From contig CAJJRX010000008.1 of assembly GCA_905194315.1 (NCBI GenBank), positions 11,749 through 75,748 of the forward strand: DNA of 64,000 nucleotides, read 5' to 3'. This stretch comes from an uncultured Sutterella sp. (lineage in GTDB: Bacteria > Pseudomonadota > Gammaproteobacteria > Burkholderiales > Burkholderiaceae_F). This document shows positions 1-8,836 of the stretch, piece by piece. A model generated the notes under the pieces. It saw only the letters and a list, made by a program, of their open reading frames with translations. It made no database searches and was not told the DNA's origin. The translations under genes were made by a program, and so were the position numbers. Within the stretch, counting starts at the first letter, position 1; every line of letters begins with the position of its first letter.

Positions 1-200
1 ACGGCAGGCGCAGCAGATGTCGCAGCGCCGGTGCCGTAGACCTCACTGTGCGAGACGGGTTTGGGGGCAAGCGTCATATTGAGTTCCACCTCGCCCAGAC
101 AGAGCGGCCCCTCTTCGGCGGAGAGTCTCAGCAGTTCACCGGTCTCCTCGTTTTTCAGGAGAACGCTGCCCGAAGGCAGGATGACAGAAAAGCGTGACAT
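1..200 (-). CDS. Hypothetical protein, N-terminal part only
   Basis: The gene enters from the left edge, so only its first 66 codons are visible. I place the start at the ATG complementary to 198-200, because an AAGGA ribosome-binding site lies 6-7 bases upstream on the minus strand. The visible part begins MSRFSVILPSGSVLLKNEE and has no signal peptide or membrane segment. It alternates short hydrophobic strands with acidic turns, then enters an Ala/Thr-rich stretch that may be a linker. I do not recognise a family. It is divergent from the small membrane protein at 493, about 290 bases away. Confidence 0.6.
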   Translation of the reverse strand, partial: MSRFSVILPSGSVLLKNEETGELLRLSAEEGPLCLGEVELNMTLAPKPVSHSEVYGTGAATSAAPA

Positions 201-492
201 GAAAAATCCTTCTTTCTCTTACTCAGGCTGAGGCGACTCAGGCAAAACGGGTGCGGCGCCGGGCCGTAGAGGGAGAGTCCCGCAGCCGTCGACCCGCATT
301 CTTTCTAGTGTAGCGCAAGAGCCGCACCGCCCGCAAAGGCCGCCGCGCGGAGAGCGTTTTCTCCCTAGGATTTACCCTAAGCCGGATGCTAAGTTTCGAT
401 TAAACCTTTAGGATTAGACTGAAAGTGCTGGAGAAAGTGCACGCCTGCCTTTCTCACTCTTAATTAGGCAACTGTTCCTGGAGACCCCGATC

Positions 493-693
493 ATGTTTAC
501 GTTCTTTACGATCGTCTTCGGCCTGGTGTGGGCCGGCGTTTCGTTTCTGCTCCTTTTCAAGGTATGGGACAAAATCGGTCCCGCCGTGCTCAACCTCTCC
601 AAGAGCCACATTGTGCAGGGGGCTGCCATGGTGATCACGTTCCTGATCATCTGGGGAATCCCGATGAAGCTCTGGTTCAAGATTTTCGGCTGA
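493..693 (+). CDS. Small two-helix membrane protein
   Basis: A 66-residue protein with two hydrophobic segments, roughly residues 2-22 and 42-60, joined by a short polar loop (KVWDKIGPAVLNLSKSH). This is the layout of a small inner-membrane hairpin protein. A GGAGA ribosome-binding site lies about 9 bases before the ATG and a strong hairpin follows the stop, so it looks like a real single-gene unit. It converges on ccmI and shares a terminator with that operon. It belongs to no family I recognise. Small membrane proteins of this size often modulate transporters or respiratory complexes, but nothing here shows a partner. Confidence 0.65.
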   Translation: MFTFFTIVFGLVWAGVSFLLLFKVWDKIGPAVLNLSKSHIVQGAAMVITFLIIWGIPMKLWFKIFG

Positions 694-706
694 GAGGTCA
701 AAACTG

Positions 707-740
707 AAAAAAGCCCGGAAGGCAGTGCCTTCCGGGCTTT
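707..740. terminator. Bidirectional terminator between small membrane gene and ccmI
   Basis: AAGCCCGGAAGGCA (711-724) pairs with its complement at 726-739. An A-run precedes the stem, which becomes a U-run for the minus-strand ccm operon, and T-rich sequence follows on the plus strand. It can therefore end transcripts from both convergent units. Confidence 0.85.
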
Positions 741-760
741 GTGTTTTTGCGCTCGTGCGC

Positions 761-2107
761 TTACTTTCTGAGCGTATTGAGCTCGATCTTCACGCCTTCG
801 CTCCCGACAGCGACGGGCGTGGTGAGTTCGCCTTCGATGTCGCCGGGCTGACTCATGAAGTTGCCCGAGGGCGAGAGTCGCGCGCCGATGATCACGGTCT
901 TCTCTTCGGAGAGGTGGCGTTTGCCGGTGGCCATCATCATGTTGTCGCGCAGATCAAACGTGTAGGGCAGCTCCGCCACGGTGGTCTTCAAAAACGCCAC
1001 AGGCATCTTGGAGCCCTCCACGGGACGGGCGTACACGAAGATCACGTCGGTGGGTTTAACGCGGTCCCTAAAGCCCTCGGCGAGCGTCACCGTGCCTTTG
1101 ATAAAGGCGTTGGGGGCCTCCTGAACGGTCGGAATCGCCTCCTTGCCGGTCACCGCTTCGGGCGCCTTGTTGGCGGCCGGGAACTTCGAGGCGGCGGCAC
1201 CGTCAGCCTTGCCGCTCACCGCGGCCTTGCTGTCGGCTGCGCCCGAGAGACGGCGGGCCTCATTGATGTTGCTCTGGATCTGTTCGCGGTCAGGGAAGTC
1301 AGGCGGCACGACCGTGAGCAGATGCTCCCAGTACTTCGCCGCATCCGCATACCGCTCCTTGTCCCAGGAGTGAATGGCAAGGAGCGCGAGCGCCTTCCAC
1401 TGATCGGGGTCAAGCTTGAGCGCCTCGTGCAGCAGCTTTTCCGCATCGGGCGTAATCACCTTCCCGTTGGCAGCCGAGAGCATGTCGGCCATGTCAGCGA
1501 CGATGTCCGCATTCTCCGGCATACGCTTGTTGAGCTCTTTGAGCGCGTTGTACGCATCGTCAAAGCGGTTCACGCTTGCACAGGTGCGCGCGAGCATATA
1601 CCAGGTGTTGAGGTCCTCGGGATTTTCCTTGAGCCGTGCCTGAAGCTGATTGATCATCTGCTCCATTTCAGCCTGACTGTGCCCGCCCTCGCCGCTTCGC
1701 TCCTGCTGAACCATTTTGAGGAACTCGGGATCCATTGCGGTGTAGCGGCCAAGCGCCAGATAGCCTGTGACGGCCACTGCCGGGATGAGCACGGCGCAGA
1801 CCACGGCCATGATTTTGCCGAGCGAGGATTTCTCCCCGGCCGCTTCGCTCTGCGCAGCGCGGGTCTCTTCGAGCACGCGGTGTTCAAGCTCGAGACGGCT
1901 CTCCTCGTACTCGTCCTTGTCAATGCGGCCGGCTTCGCGGTCGCGTTCAAGGTCGGCGGCCTGCTGACGCAGCACGGCAAGAATGGCCTCGCGGCGATCG
2001 GCCTTGACCGCACCGCCGATGGGTTTGCCGCGCCAGAGCGGAATGCCGACAAAGAGGATGGCCACGATCACGAAGATCGCACAGATAATTGAGAATGTCA
2101 CTAACAC
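761..2107 (-). CDS. ccmI: Cytochrome c maturation protein CcmI (CycH type)
   Basis: 448 residues with the usual CcmI plan: a membrane helix at residues 1-24, a cytoplasmic coiled segment rich in Arg/Glu (about 35-90), a second helix near 98-121, then a periplasmic TPR domain (about 145-290) and a C-terminal beta-rich domain. CcmI delivers apocytochrome c to the heme ligation complex CcmFH. Translation starts at GTG (complement of 2105-2107), with GGAG about 10 bases upstream. It sits six bases after the ccmH stop. It is the last gene of the ccm operon and is followed by the shared terminator at 707-740. Confidence 0.93.
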   Translation of the reverse strand: MLVTFSIICAIFVIVAILFVGIPLWRGKPIGGAVKADRREAILAVLRQQAADLERDREAGRIDKDEYEESRLELEHRVLEETRAAQSEAAGEKSSLGKIMAVVCAVLIPAVAVTGYLALGRYTAMDPEFLKMVQQERSGEGGHSQAEMEQMINQLQARLKENPEDLNTWYMLARTCASVNRFDDAYNALKELNKRMPENADIVADMADMLSAANGKVITPDAEKLLHEALKLDPDQWKALALLAIHSWDKERYADAAKYWEHLLTVVPPDFPDREQIQSNINEARRLSGAADSKAAVSGKADGAAASKFPAANKAPEAVTGKEAIPTVQEAPNAFIKGTVTLAEGFRDRVKPTDVIFVYARPVEGSKMPVAFLKTTVAELPYTFDLRDNMMMATGKRHLSEEKTVIIGARLSPSGNFMSQPGDIEGELTTPVAVGSEGVKIELNTLRK

Positions 2108-2113
2108 GTCGCT

Positions 2114-2599
2114 TTACTCCTTGTCTGCATTGAGCATCCGCCGGGCCATGGCCTTTTCCTCACTCGTGAGCGGCTGCTGTGCGGCCGAGAGCGTGCTCTT
2201 GCGGCGGCGCAGGTTCACAAAGAAGGCACCAAGTCCCACGACGAAAAGCGCCACCGGGCCGAGCCACAGCACCATGGTGCTCGCCTTGAAGGGGGGCTTG
2301 TAGAGCACAAAGTCACCGTAGCGCTCAACCATGTAGTCGACGATTTCCTTGTTGGTTTTGCCGGCCTTGACCTGTTCGATCACCTGATTGCGCAGGTCCA
2401 CGGCAAGCTCGGCATTACTTTCCGCAATCGACTGGTTCTGACACACGAGGCAGCGCAGCTGCTCGGAGACCTCCACCACCCGCTGGTGAGCCACCGGGTC
2501 AAACGCTGTCGGCGCAGCCTCCTTCGCGGCCCAGGCGCCGGCCGACAGACCGGCGAGCGAGGCGGCGAGCATGAGTGTGAGCGTGAATCGTTTCATCAT
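2114..2599 (-). CDS. ccmH: Cytochrome c maturation protein CcmH (thiol reductant of apocytochrome)
   Basis: 161 residues. There is a cleavable signal peptide (AxA-type end near residue 25), the diagnostic LRCLVCQNQ motif with redox cysteines C50 and C53, and a C-terminal membrane helix (about 106-130) followed by a basic tail. CcmH keeps apocytochrome CxxCH thiols reduced for heme attachment by CcmF. Here CcmH and CcmI are separate proteins, whereas E. coli CcmH is a fusion of both. The start codon overlaps the ccmG stop (TAATG), indicating translational coupling. Confidence 0.94.
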   Translation of the reverse strand: MMKRFTLTLMLAASLAGLSAGAWAAKEAAPTAFDPVAHQRVVEVSEQLRCLVCQNQSIAESNAELAVDLRNQVIEQVKAGKTNKEIVDYMVERYGDFVLYKPPFKASTMVLWLGPVALFVVGLGAFFVNLRRRKSTLSAAQQPLTSEEKAMARRMLNADKE

Positions 2600-3132
2600 T
2601 ATTCAGCCTCCAGCTTGCTCAGAAGGGGCTTGATCTGTTCGTTCCAGAGCTGGTCATTGAGCGGATAGCTCACTTTCGCGCGGATCACGCCCTTCTTGTC
2701 GATGACAAAGGTTTCAGGCACCCCTGTGACACCAAGATCGATACCGACCTTGTTCTTCATTTCAAAGACGGCGATGTCGTAGGGGTTGCCCATCGTGCGC
2801 AGCCACTGCTCGGCAGCCGAGGTCTGGTCCTTGTAGAGGAAGCCCACGATCGGGGTCTTGAGGCCCATACGCTTGAGGTTCACCATATAGGGGTGCTCCT
2901 GCTTGCAGGGCACGCACCACGTGGCCCAGACGTTCAGAAGCCAGACCTTGCCGATCATGTCTTTGGTGTCAAACTGCTTATCCTTGTCAAAGATGAGCGG
3001 CAGCTGCCATTCGGGCATGGGCTTGTCGATCAGAACCGACGGGAGCGTTCTCGGGTCAAGGTAGAGGCCCTTGAAGAGAAAACCCGCCAGCACAATAAAG
3101 ACGGCAAACGGAATCAGGAATTTTGCTTTCAT
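2599..3132 (-). CDS. ccmG: Thiol:disulfide oxidoreductase CcmG/DsbE
   Basis: 177 residues with an N-terminal membrane anchor (about 4-22) and a periplasmic thioredoxin fold. The active site is WCVPC (C73, C76) in the context NVWATWCVPC, and the cis-proline loop TGVPETF follows near residue 138. CcmG reduces the CcmH/apocytochrome disulfide using electrons from the DsbD/CcdA route; no dsbD or ccdA lies in this window. It is coupled to ccmH by a one-base overlap. A 224-base spacer separates it from ccmF, an unusually long gap for this operon. Confidence 0.95.
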   Translation of the reverse strand: MKAKFLIPFAVFIVLAGFLFKGLYLDPRTLPSVLIDKPMPEWQLPLIFDKDKQFDTKDMIGKVWLLNVWATWCVPCKQEHPYMVNLKRMGLKTPIVGFLYKDQTSAAEQWLRTMGNPYDIAVFEMKNKVGIDLGVTGVPETFVIDKKGVIRAKVSYPLNDQLWNEQIKPLLSKLEAE

Positions 3133-3356
3133 TGTTTCTATTCTCCCTTGAGAAACCGCCGTGAGGGCAGTGCTGCGGCATTGGCGCAGGGGCTGCTCCT
3201 GAGGGCGGTCTCCCCTCTCACGGTGAGTGTTATCCGGGTGATGCGCCCCGGGGGCGGAGGCTCTGCCACAGACCTGGGGTCTTCGCGCCGGACGCCTCCC
3301 TGCATCCGGCCTTCAGTCCCCGGGCCGCCCGAGCCCCTGCGTCGGGCGCTGCTCAC
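3133..3356 (-). other. Spacer between ccmF and ccmG with a doubtful GTG reading frame
   Basis: This GC-rich spacer carries one open frame of 72 codons (3138-3356) whose GTG follows the ccmF TGA without a gap. The product is Arg/Gly/Pro-rich and resembles translated noncoding DNA rather than a protein. No ribosome-binding site stands out beyond ccmF itself. I treat it as noncoding or a remnant. Confidence 0.4.
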
Positions 3357-5330
3357 TCAGGCACTCACCTCCTCGCCCGCTTCAGCCGGACGTTTCGCCT
3401 TGCGGCGGTAGCGGCGGTCGGTTGCGGCCCAGAAGCCGCCGAAGGCCATAATCAGTGCACCGAACCAGATCCAGGTCACAAAGGGCTTGGAGTACGCACG
3501 CACAACCCAGCCGCCGTCGGAGGTGGGTGCACCGAGACTCACATACACGTCACCCGAAATCGAGTGGCGGATGGCCGCTTCGGTCATCGGCATGGAGTTC
3601 GAGGAGCTGAAGTACTTGCGCTTTTCCGGATAGAGGTGCTGAATCTCTTTGCCGTCACGCGAAAGCGTGAAGTCGCCGCGGTCGGCCGTGTAGTTGGCGC
3701 CGCGCACGCTCGAGATGCCGTTGAGCGTGAAGGTGTAGCCGTCAACGGTCACCTGCTCGCCCGTAAACATATGCACGTCACGCTCCGAGGAGTAGCCCTT
3801 CACCAGTGCCACGCCGATGATAAAGACGGCGATGCCGAGGTGAGCAAGCTGCATACCCCAGAAGGCGCGGGGCTGCTTCAGAAGACGCGTAACGATATTG
3901 CCGCGGGCGTTGCGGATCTGCTGACGGAAGCCTTCGAGCACGCAGCAGAACACAAAGACGGCGGAGGTGATGCCCACAAAGGCCCACACACCGAATTCAC
4001 CCATGGCAAAGGGCACGGCCACGCCGCCCACGACCGCCACGAGCAGACACCACCAGAGCATGCGGGTGAGATCCTTCGGGTCGGCGGACTTCCAGCGCGC
4101 GAGCGGCCCGATACCGACGAGGAACACCAGCGGAATCATGAGCGGGCCGAAGACGGCGTCAAAGTACGGGGGCCCGACAGAAATCTTGCCTGCGTTAAGC
4201 GCATCGAGGAACAGCGGATAGAGCGTGCCAAGGAGCACCGCACCCATCGCCACCACGAGAAGCACGTTGTTGACAAGCAGCATCGATTCGCGGGAAATGA
4301 GCCCGAAGTTCCCCCCGAGACCCACGGTCGGCGCACGCCAGGCAAAGAGGAGGAACGAGAGACCGATCACGATGATGAGGAACGCGAGAATGAAGATACC
4401 GCGTTCAGGGTCGGAGGCAAACGCGTGCACGCTCGTGAGCACCCCGGAGCGCACGAGGAATGTGCCCAGAAGCGAGAGCGAGAACGTGAGAATCGCGAGC
4501 AGCACTGTCCAGATGCGAAAGCACCCGCGCTTTTCCGTCACGGCAAGCGAGTGCATCAGCGCGGTACCGGTGAGCCACGGCATAAAGGAGGAGTTTTCCA
4601 CCGGGTCCCAGAACCACCAGCCGCCCCAGCCGAGCTCGTAGTAGGCCCAGTACGAGCCGAGCGCAATCCCGAGCGTGAGCAGCACCCACGCGGCCGTCGT
4701 CCAGGGACGCATCCAGCGGGCCCAGGCCGCGTCAAGACGGCCGGAGATCAGTGCGGCAATCGAGAAGGCAAAGGGGACCGAGAAGCCCACATACCCGAGG
4801 TACAGAAGCGGCGGATGGAACACCATACCCGGGTCCTGCAGCAGGGGATTGAGGTCCGCACCTTCAGCGGGCGCCGGGAAAAGACGCAGGAACGGGTCCG
4901 AGGTGAGCAGCATGAAGAGCACGAAACCCGTGCCCACCAGGCCCATCGTACCGACCACGCGCGCGATCATCTCGTTGGGAAGACGCCGTGTGGTGAACGC
5001 GAGCGCAGCGCCCCACCACCCGAGGGTCACTGTCCAGAAAAGAATCGAGCCCTCATGGCTGCCCCAGGTCGCTGCAATCTTGTAGTACCAGGGCAGGAGG
5101 GAATTCGAGTTGTTCGCCACGTTCAGCACGGTAAAGTCTGAGGCGTAGAACGAATAGGCCAGGCAGCCGATGGCGATCGTGCCGAAAAGGGCGTTGCCTG
5201 CGGCTGCGGGTCGGGACACTGCCATGAGCGCCTGGTTTCCGCGTGCCGCGCCGATAAGCGGCAGCACACCCTGAATAAAACTGAGCGCAAGGCACAGTAT
5301 CAGGGCAAAGTGACCAATCTCAGGAATCAC
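3357..5330 (-). CDS. ccmF: Cytochrome c heme lyase subunit CcmF
   Basis: 657 residues, the normal CcmF length, with about 14-15 membrane helices. The tryptophan-rich WWD heme-handling motif (GWGGWWFWDPVENSSFMPW) falls at about residues 234-252, and conserved histidines flank it (for example WGSHEG near 89-94 and FHPPLLYLGY near 171-180). CcmF takes heme from holo-CcmE and attaches it to apocytochromes together with CcmH and CcmI. The large periplasmic domain lies near residues 500-610. It follows ccmE after about 160 bases. That gap contains the palindrome CTGTCTGCAGACAG. Confidence 0.96.
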   Translation of the reverse strand: MIPEIGHFALILCLALSFIQGVLPLIGAARGNQALMAVSRPAAAGNALFGTIAIGCLAYSFYASDFTVLNVANNSNSLLPWYYKIAATWGSHEGSILFWTVTLGWWGAALAFTTRRLPNEMIARVVGTMGLVGTGFVLFMLLTSDPFLRLFPAPAEGADLNPLLQDPGMVFHPPLLYLGYVGFSVPFAFSIAALISGRLDAAWARWMRPWTTAAWVLLTLGIALGSYWAYYELGWGGWWFWDPVENSSFMPWLTGTALMHSLAVTEKRGCFRIWTVLLAILTFSLSLLGTFLVRSGVLTSVHAFASDPERGIFILAFLIIVIGLSFLLFAWRAPTVGLGGNFGLISRESMLLVNNVLLVVAMGAVLLGTLYPLFLDALNAGKISVGPPYFDAVFGPLMIPLVFLVGIGPLARWKSADPKDLTRMLWWCLLVAVVGGVAVPFAMGEFGVWAFVGITSAVFVFCCVLEGFRQQIRNARGNIVTRLLKQPRAFWGMQLAHLGIAVFIIGVALVKGYSSERDVHMFTGEQVTVDGYTFTLNGISSVRGANYTADRGDFTLSRDGKEIQHLYPEKRKYFSSSNSMPMTEAAIRHSISGDVYVSLGAPTSDGGWVVRAYSKPFVTWIWFGALIMAFGGFWAATDRRYRRKAKRPAEAGEEVSA

Positions 5331-5489
5331 TTCATTTCTCCGTTTTTGTTGAGCTTAGCGGCGCATTGTCTGCGCCGCACTGTCGGCGGCCAGTTCCTTG
5401 CCGCCGGGGGCTGTCTGCAGACAGGCTGCAGACAATATTTTTTCCCGGGGTGCGCCTCTTAGGTGAGCGTTACCCCCGGCAGAGGCGCA

Positions 5490-5990
5490 TCACATCGGAT
5501 GATTGGCCGGCATCTTGGCGCCCGGCGGCATATCGCCGTGCACGTTGTGCGCTTTGGCCACACCCTTCTTGTGGGCATCTTCAAGCGCCTTGGCGGCCTC
5601 GGGCGGCATGTAGTTCTCGTCGTGCTTGGCGAGGACTTCACTCGCGGTGAAAAGCCCCTTCTCGTCAAGCTTGCCGAGCGCCACAACACCCTGCCCTTCG
5701 GCAAAGAGGTCAGGCAGGATACCCTTGAACTGCACGGGCACGAGCTGCGCCGTGTCAGAAATCTTGAACTGCACCGTCACGCCGTCGGCCATGCGCTGCA
5801 CAGAGCCCGGTTCGACCACACCGCCCAGACGGAAGGTGCGGCCCTGCGGGGCTTCATTGGCGGCGACCTGCGAGGGCGAGAAGAAAAACACGAGGTTTTC
5901 GTTGAAGGCCTGCAGCGCGAGGGTGGCCCCCACGCCCACGATGGCCACAGCGAAACCGATGAGTGCGAATTTTTTCGTCTTGGCATTCAT
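5490..5990 (-). CDS. ccmE: Heme chaperone CcmE
   Basis: 166 residues: an N-terminal membrane anchor (about 8-28), an OB-fold periplasmic domain, and the heme-attachment motif HDENYMP in which H123 forms the covalent bond to the heme vinyl group and Y127 is the axial ligand. The C-terminal tail after residue 130 is His/Met-rich (HNVHGDMPP, NHPM), as in many CcmE proteins. CcmE receives heme from CcmC/CcmD and passes it to CcmF. It begins four bases after the ccmD stop. Confidence 0.96.
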   Translation of the reverse strand: MNAKTKKFALIGFAVAIVGVGATLALQAFNENLVFFFSPSQVAANEAPQGRTFRLGGVVEPGSVQRMADGVTVQFKISDTAQLVPVQFKGILPDLFAEGQGVVALGKLDEKGLFTASEVLAKHDENYMPPEAAKALEDAHKKGVAKAHNVHGDMPPGAKMPANHPM

Positions 5991-5994
5991 GGCA

Positions 5995-6177
5995 TCAGAT
6001 CTCCATAGTCGACTTCATGGCACGGGCTTCACGCAGAAGCCGCTGACAGATGCGGCGACGGCGGGCGCGAAGCGCGAAAATTTCATAGATCACCGCACAG
6101 GTGAGCGCACCGTAAGCGCACCACACGTAGTAGCCGTGACCACCCATGTGAATAAAATCAGAAAACGAATTCCACAT
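5995..6177 (-). CDS. ccmD: Heme exporter accessory protein CcmD
   Basis: A 60-residue single-pass protein. The motif FIHMGGHGYYVWCAYG (about residues 8-23) leads into one membrane helix, followed by the basic cytoplasmic stretch RARRRR. This is the typical CcmD sequence plan. CcmD helps release holo-CcmE from the CcmABC complex. Its ATG overlaps the ccmC stop in a TAATG arrangement. Position and motif make the call secure despite the small size. Confidence 0.92.
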   Translation of the reverse strand: MWNSFSDFIHMGGHGYYVWCAYGALTCAVIYEIFALRARRRRICQRLLREARAMKSTMEI

Positions 6178-6902
6178 TACAGTTTGCCCTCCAAAGCAGC
6201 TTCTCTTGTCCAGTCCTCGCGGCGTTCACGCTCGAGAATGATCGAGCGCGAGCGCGCCAGCACAATCCCAATACCGTAGAACGTGCCCGCGAGCAGCATC
6301 GTAAAGAGTGCGGCAAGCATCGTCGGGGCCATACTCGCCCCCTTGCTCGTGATACTCGCCCCCTGATGCAGGGTGTTCCACCACTGCACCGAGAAATAGA
6401 TGATCGGCACATTGACCACCCCCACGAGACTGATCACGCTCGAGGCGCGGTCGGCGCGGCGCGTGTCTTCAATCGCGGAGTGCAGTGCGATAAAGCCCAG
6501 ATACAGGAAAAAGAGAATGAGTTCACTCGTCAGACGCGCATCCCAGACCCAGTACGTGCCCCAGGTCGGACGGCCCCAGAAGGCACCGCAGAAAAGGCAC
6601 ACAAAGGCAAAGAGTGCCCCCGTGGGCGCCATGGACTGCGCCAGAATGAAGCTCATCTTGGCGTTTCTCAGCAGCCCGATCGCGGAGCAGACCGCCATGA
6701 GCACATACAGAAACATCGAGAGCCAGGCCGCCGCCACGTGAATGAACATGATGCGGTAGGAGTTACCCTGGCGCGCGTCAATGGGGGCTTCGAAAAACCC
6801 GATATAAAAGCCGAGAATAAAGAGTAAGCCCGCTATGCCTAGCGCGATCGGGGCAATTCTGCCTGCCGTGCGGTAAAAGGACTGAGGGTCAAAGAAACTC
6901 AT
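6177..6902 (-). CDS. ccmC: Heme handling protein CcmC
   Basis: 241 residues and six predicted membrane helices. The tryptophan-rich motif WGTYWVWDARLT occupies about residues 114-125, and histidines flank it (H55 in MFIHVAAAW and a later HQG). CcmC loads heme onto the CcmE histidine. It is followed by ccmD with overlapping stop and start. About 66 AT-rich bases separate it from ccmB. Confidence 0.95.
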   Translation of the reverse strand: MSFFDPQSFYRTAGRIAPIALGIAGLLFILGFYIGFFEAPIDARQGNSYRIMFIHVAAAWLSMFLYVLMAVCSAIGLLRNAKMSFILAQSMAPTGALFAFVCLFCGAFWGRPTWGTYWVWDARLTSELILFFLYLGFIALHSAIEDTRRADRASSVISLVGVVNVPIIYFSVQWWNTLHQGASITSKGASMAPTMLAALFTMLLAGTFYGIGIVLARSRSIILERERREDWTREAALEGKL

Positions 6903-6968
6903 TTCTGGTCAATCTCCGAGTGAGGGGTAAATAAAAATTATCTGTTTTTATCACTGAGGTCTGAAAAA

Positions 6969-7637
6969 TCAGTTTTCGGCAATTCTCAGGGCTGCCGCGA
7001 TGGCCATCGGCGCGAGCGCGGCGCTCGCGAGCGTGAGCCCGGCGACAATCATGAAATGCGGCGTCGGGCTCATTGCCACAGCAACGGCCTGCGAGGCGCC
7101 GGAACCGAAAATCAGGACAGGAATATAGAGCGGGAGCACGAGCAGGCTCGTGAGCACACCGCCCGAGCGAAGCCCGAGCGTGAGCGCGGCACCCACACCA
7201 CCGATAAAGGAGAGCACGGGCGTGCCGACAAAAAGGCTCGCCACCATCACCGCCGTCTCCTCGAGCGAGAGGTCAAACATCACGCCGAAGACCGTGGCAA
7301 ACACCGTCATCGGAACGCCGGTCACCAGCCAGTGAGCGATCACTTTCGCCACGACGATCACCGGCAGCGGCTCGCTCGAAAGGAGCATCTGCTCAAGCGT
7401 GCCGTCGGCATAGTCAGCGGCAAACATGCGCGGCAGCGACAGGAGCGCGGCAAGCAGTGCGGCCACCCACACCACGCCGGGCGCAATCGCGCGAAGCGTG
7501 TTGGTCTCCGCCCCGACGCCAAGCGGCACGAGCGTCACCACGACGGCAAAAAAGAAAATCACCTGCGCGAGGTCACTCTTGCGGCGAAGCGCAAGCATCA
7601 GGTCACGGCGCAGAATTGTCTGAAAGAGTTTCCACAT
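6969..7637 (-). CDS. ccmB: Heme exporter membrane protein CcmB
   Basis: 222 residues, the usual CcmB size, with six membrane segments and the family start WKLFQTILRRDLMLALRRKSD followed by the ADYADGTLEQMLLS stretch in the first cytoplasmic loop. CcmB is the membrane partner of the CcmA ATPase; together they drive release of holo-CcmE from CcmC/D. It starts 12 bases after ccmA. Confidence 0.94.
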   Translation of the reverse strand: MWKLFQTILRRDLMLALRRKSDLAQVIFFFAVVVTLVPLGVGAETNTLRAIAPGVVWVAALLAALLSLPRMFAADYADGTLEQMLLSSEPLPVIVVAKVIAHWLVTGVPMTVFATVFGVMFDLSLEETAVMVASLFVGTPVLSFIGGVGAALTLGLRSGGVLTSLLVLPLYIPVLIFGSGASQAVAVAMSPTPHFMIVAGLTLASAALAPMAIAAALRIAEN

Positions 7638-7649
7638 ACCTCGCCCCCC

Positions 7650-8375
7650 TTACTGTTCACCCGCACCGTGCGGTGCGTTCTGTGCTTCGAGGGCCGCGGC
7701 ATCATCGAGCGCGCGCTCGACAGCGCTGCGGCGGCGGGGAGCGAATTTTTCGGGCTCAATCACCATCTTTTCACCGGCGGCAAGCGGCACCTCCTGGTGA
7801 GTGACGAGCATGACAATGCCGCCGGCGGCCACGTGCCGGCTGATGAGATCCGCCAGGCGTGCCACGCCCTTGACGTCAAGCGCCGTAAAGGGCTCATCGA
7901 GCACCCAGAGCGGTGTCGCTTCGCTCAGCCACAGACGCGAGAGCGCCACGCGGCGGCGCTGCCCCTGCGAGAGCTGACCGGCAGGCGAATCCACAAAGTC
8001 CGTGAGCCCCACAGCGTCAAGCGCCTCCAGGGCACGCGCCTCGGTGGTGGGCACATCGGCAACTTCAGCATTGATGAGAACGTTTTCCAGCACCGAGAGG
8101 TCATCCTTGACCCCGTTGCGGTGGCCGATATAACAGAGCTCCTTCCAGAAGTCCTGGGCAGCTTTGGTGATCGGGGTTCCACGCCAGAGAACCTCGCCCT
8201 CGACCGGGCGCATCAGGCCCGTCATCAGGCGCAGCAGTGTGGTTTTGCCCGCACCGTTCGAACCGGCGATGCGCACAAGCGTGCCTGCACTCACCGCAAA
8301 GTTCATGCCTTTGAATAACACACGTTCACCGCGCTCACAGGTGAGGCCGCGAACTTCAAGAATGGGGTCAGTCAT
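7650..8375 (-). CDS. ccmA: Heme exporter ATP-binding protein CcmA
   Basis: 241 residues, a single ABC ATPase domain. Walker A is GSNGAGKTT (38-46), the signature is LSQGQ (135-139) and Walker B is LWVLDEP (156-162). The C-terminal tail (about 215-241) is longer than in many CcmA proteins and rich in Ala/Glu. It is the first gene of the ccm operon, so the operon promoter should lie in 8376-8456. AAGGGA upstream of the ATG is the likely ribosome-binding site, at a longer than ideal distance. Confidence 0.94.
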   Translation of the reverse strand: MTDPILEVRGLTCERGERVLFKGMNFAVSAGTLVRIAGSNGAGKTTLLRLMTGLMRPVEGEVLWRGTPITKAAQDFWKELCYIGHRNGVKDDLSVLENVLINAEVADVPTTEARALEALDAVGLTDFVDSPAGQLSQGQRRRVALSRLWLSEATPLWVLDEPFTALDVKGVARLADLISRHVAAGGIVMLVTHQEVPLAAGEKMVIEPEKFAPRRRSAVERALDDAAALEAQNAPHGAGEQ

Positions 8376-8836
8376 ATCAGAATAATTATCCCTTTCCCGG
8401 GAATGGTTGACTCTGTATTAAGCCTAAGAGCGTATGTCACACCTAGACCAATTTAGTGGAGTTTAGGTTTAAAGCATTAAGGCAGGCTTATAGCAGGCTG
8501 AAAGTGCCCCTAAAACTCGGGAAATTACCTACTCTGCCACCGCAGCCTCAGGCACGGCGGCGCTTCCCGCAAGATTATGCCAGCCTTTGGGCGGACGGGG
8601 AAAAGTTCGCCTTTTCGCCACGAAAAGGCTGTCAAAGAAAGTCTCAAAAAGGATACCGTGTGGCGTTTTGTGCCTCTCTGCGGCACTTTTGTCACAACTT
8701 GCCGTGCCTGAAGGCTGTGCACTCAGGCTTATGTGCGCTACAATGCGTGCCGACTGACCGGTTTTTCGTTTCTCACGCGTCTGTACCCGCCCTTCCGGCG
8801 GCGGTTTTGCAGGCCACTCTGATTGGAAAGCATTTC
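8376..8836. other. Intergenic region with divergent promoters
   Basis: 461 bases without a convincing gene. It must hold the ccm promoter on the minus strand and the promoter for the lipoprotein at 8837. TACAAT at 8739-8744 is a possible -10 for the lipoprotein gene, with no good -35. A frame open from 8456 into the lipoprotein is only an upstream extension: it lacks a ribosome-binding site and would bury the signal peptide. Confidence 0.5.

Noticed and set aside
8456..8836. 127-codon extension in front of the small lipoprotein
   Set aside because: No ribosome-binding site at its start, and it would abolish the lipoprotein signal peptide.
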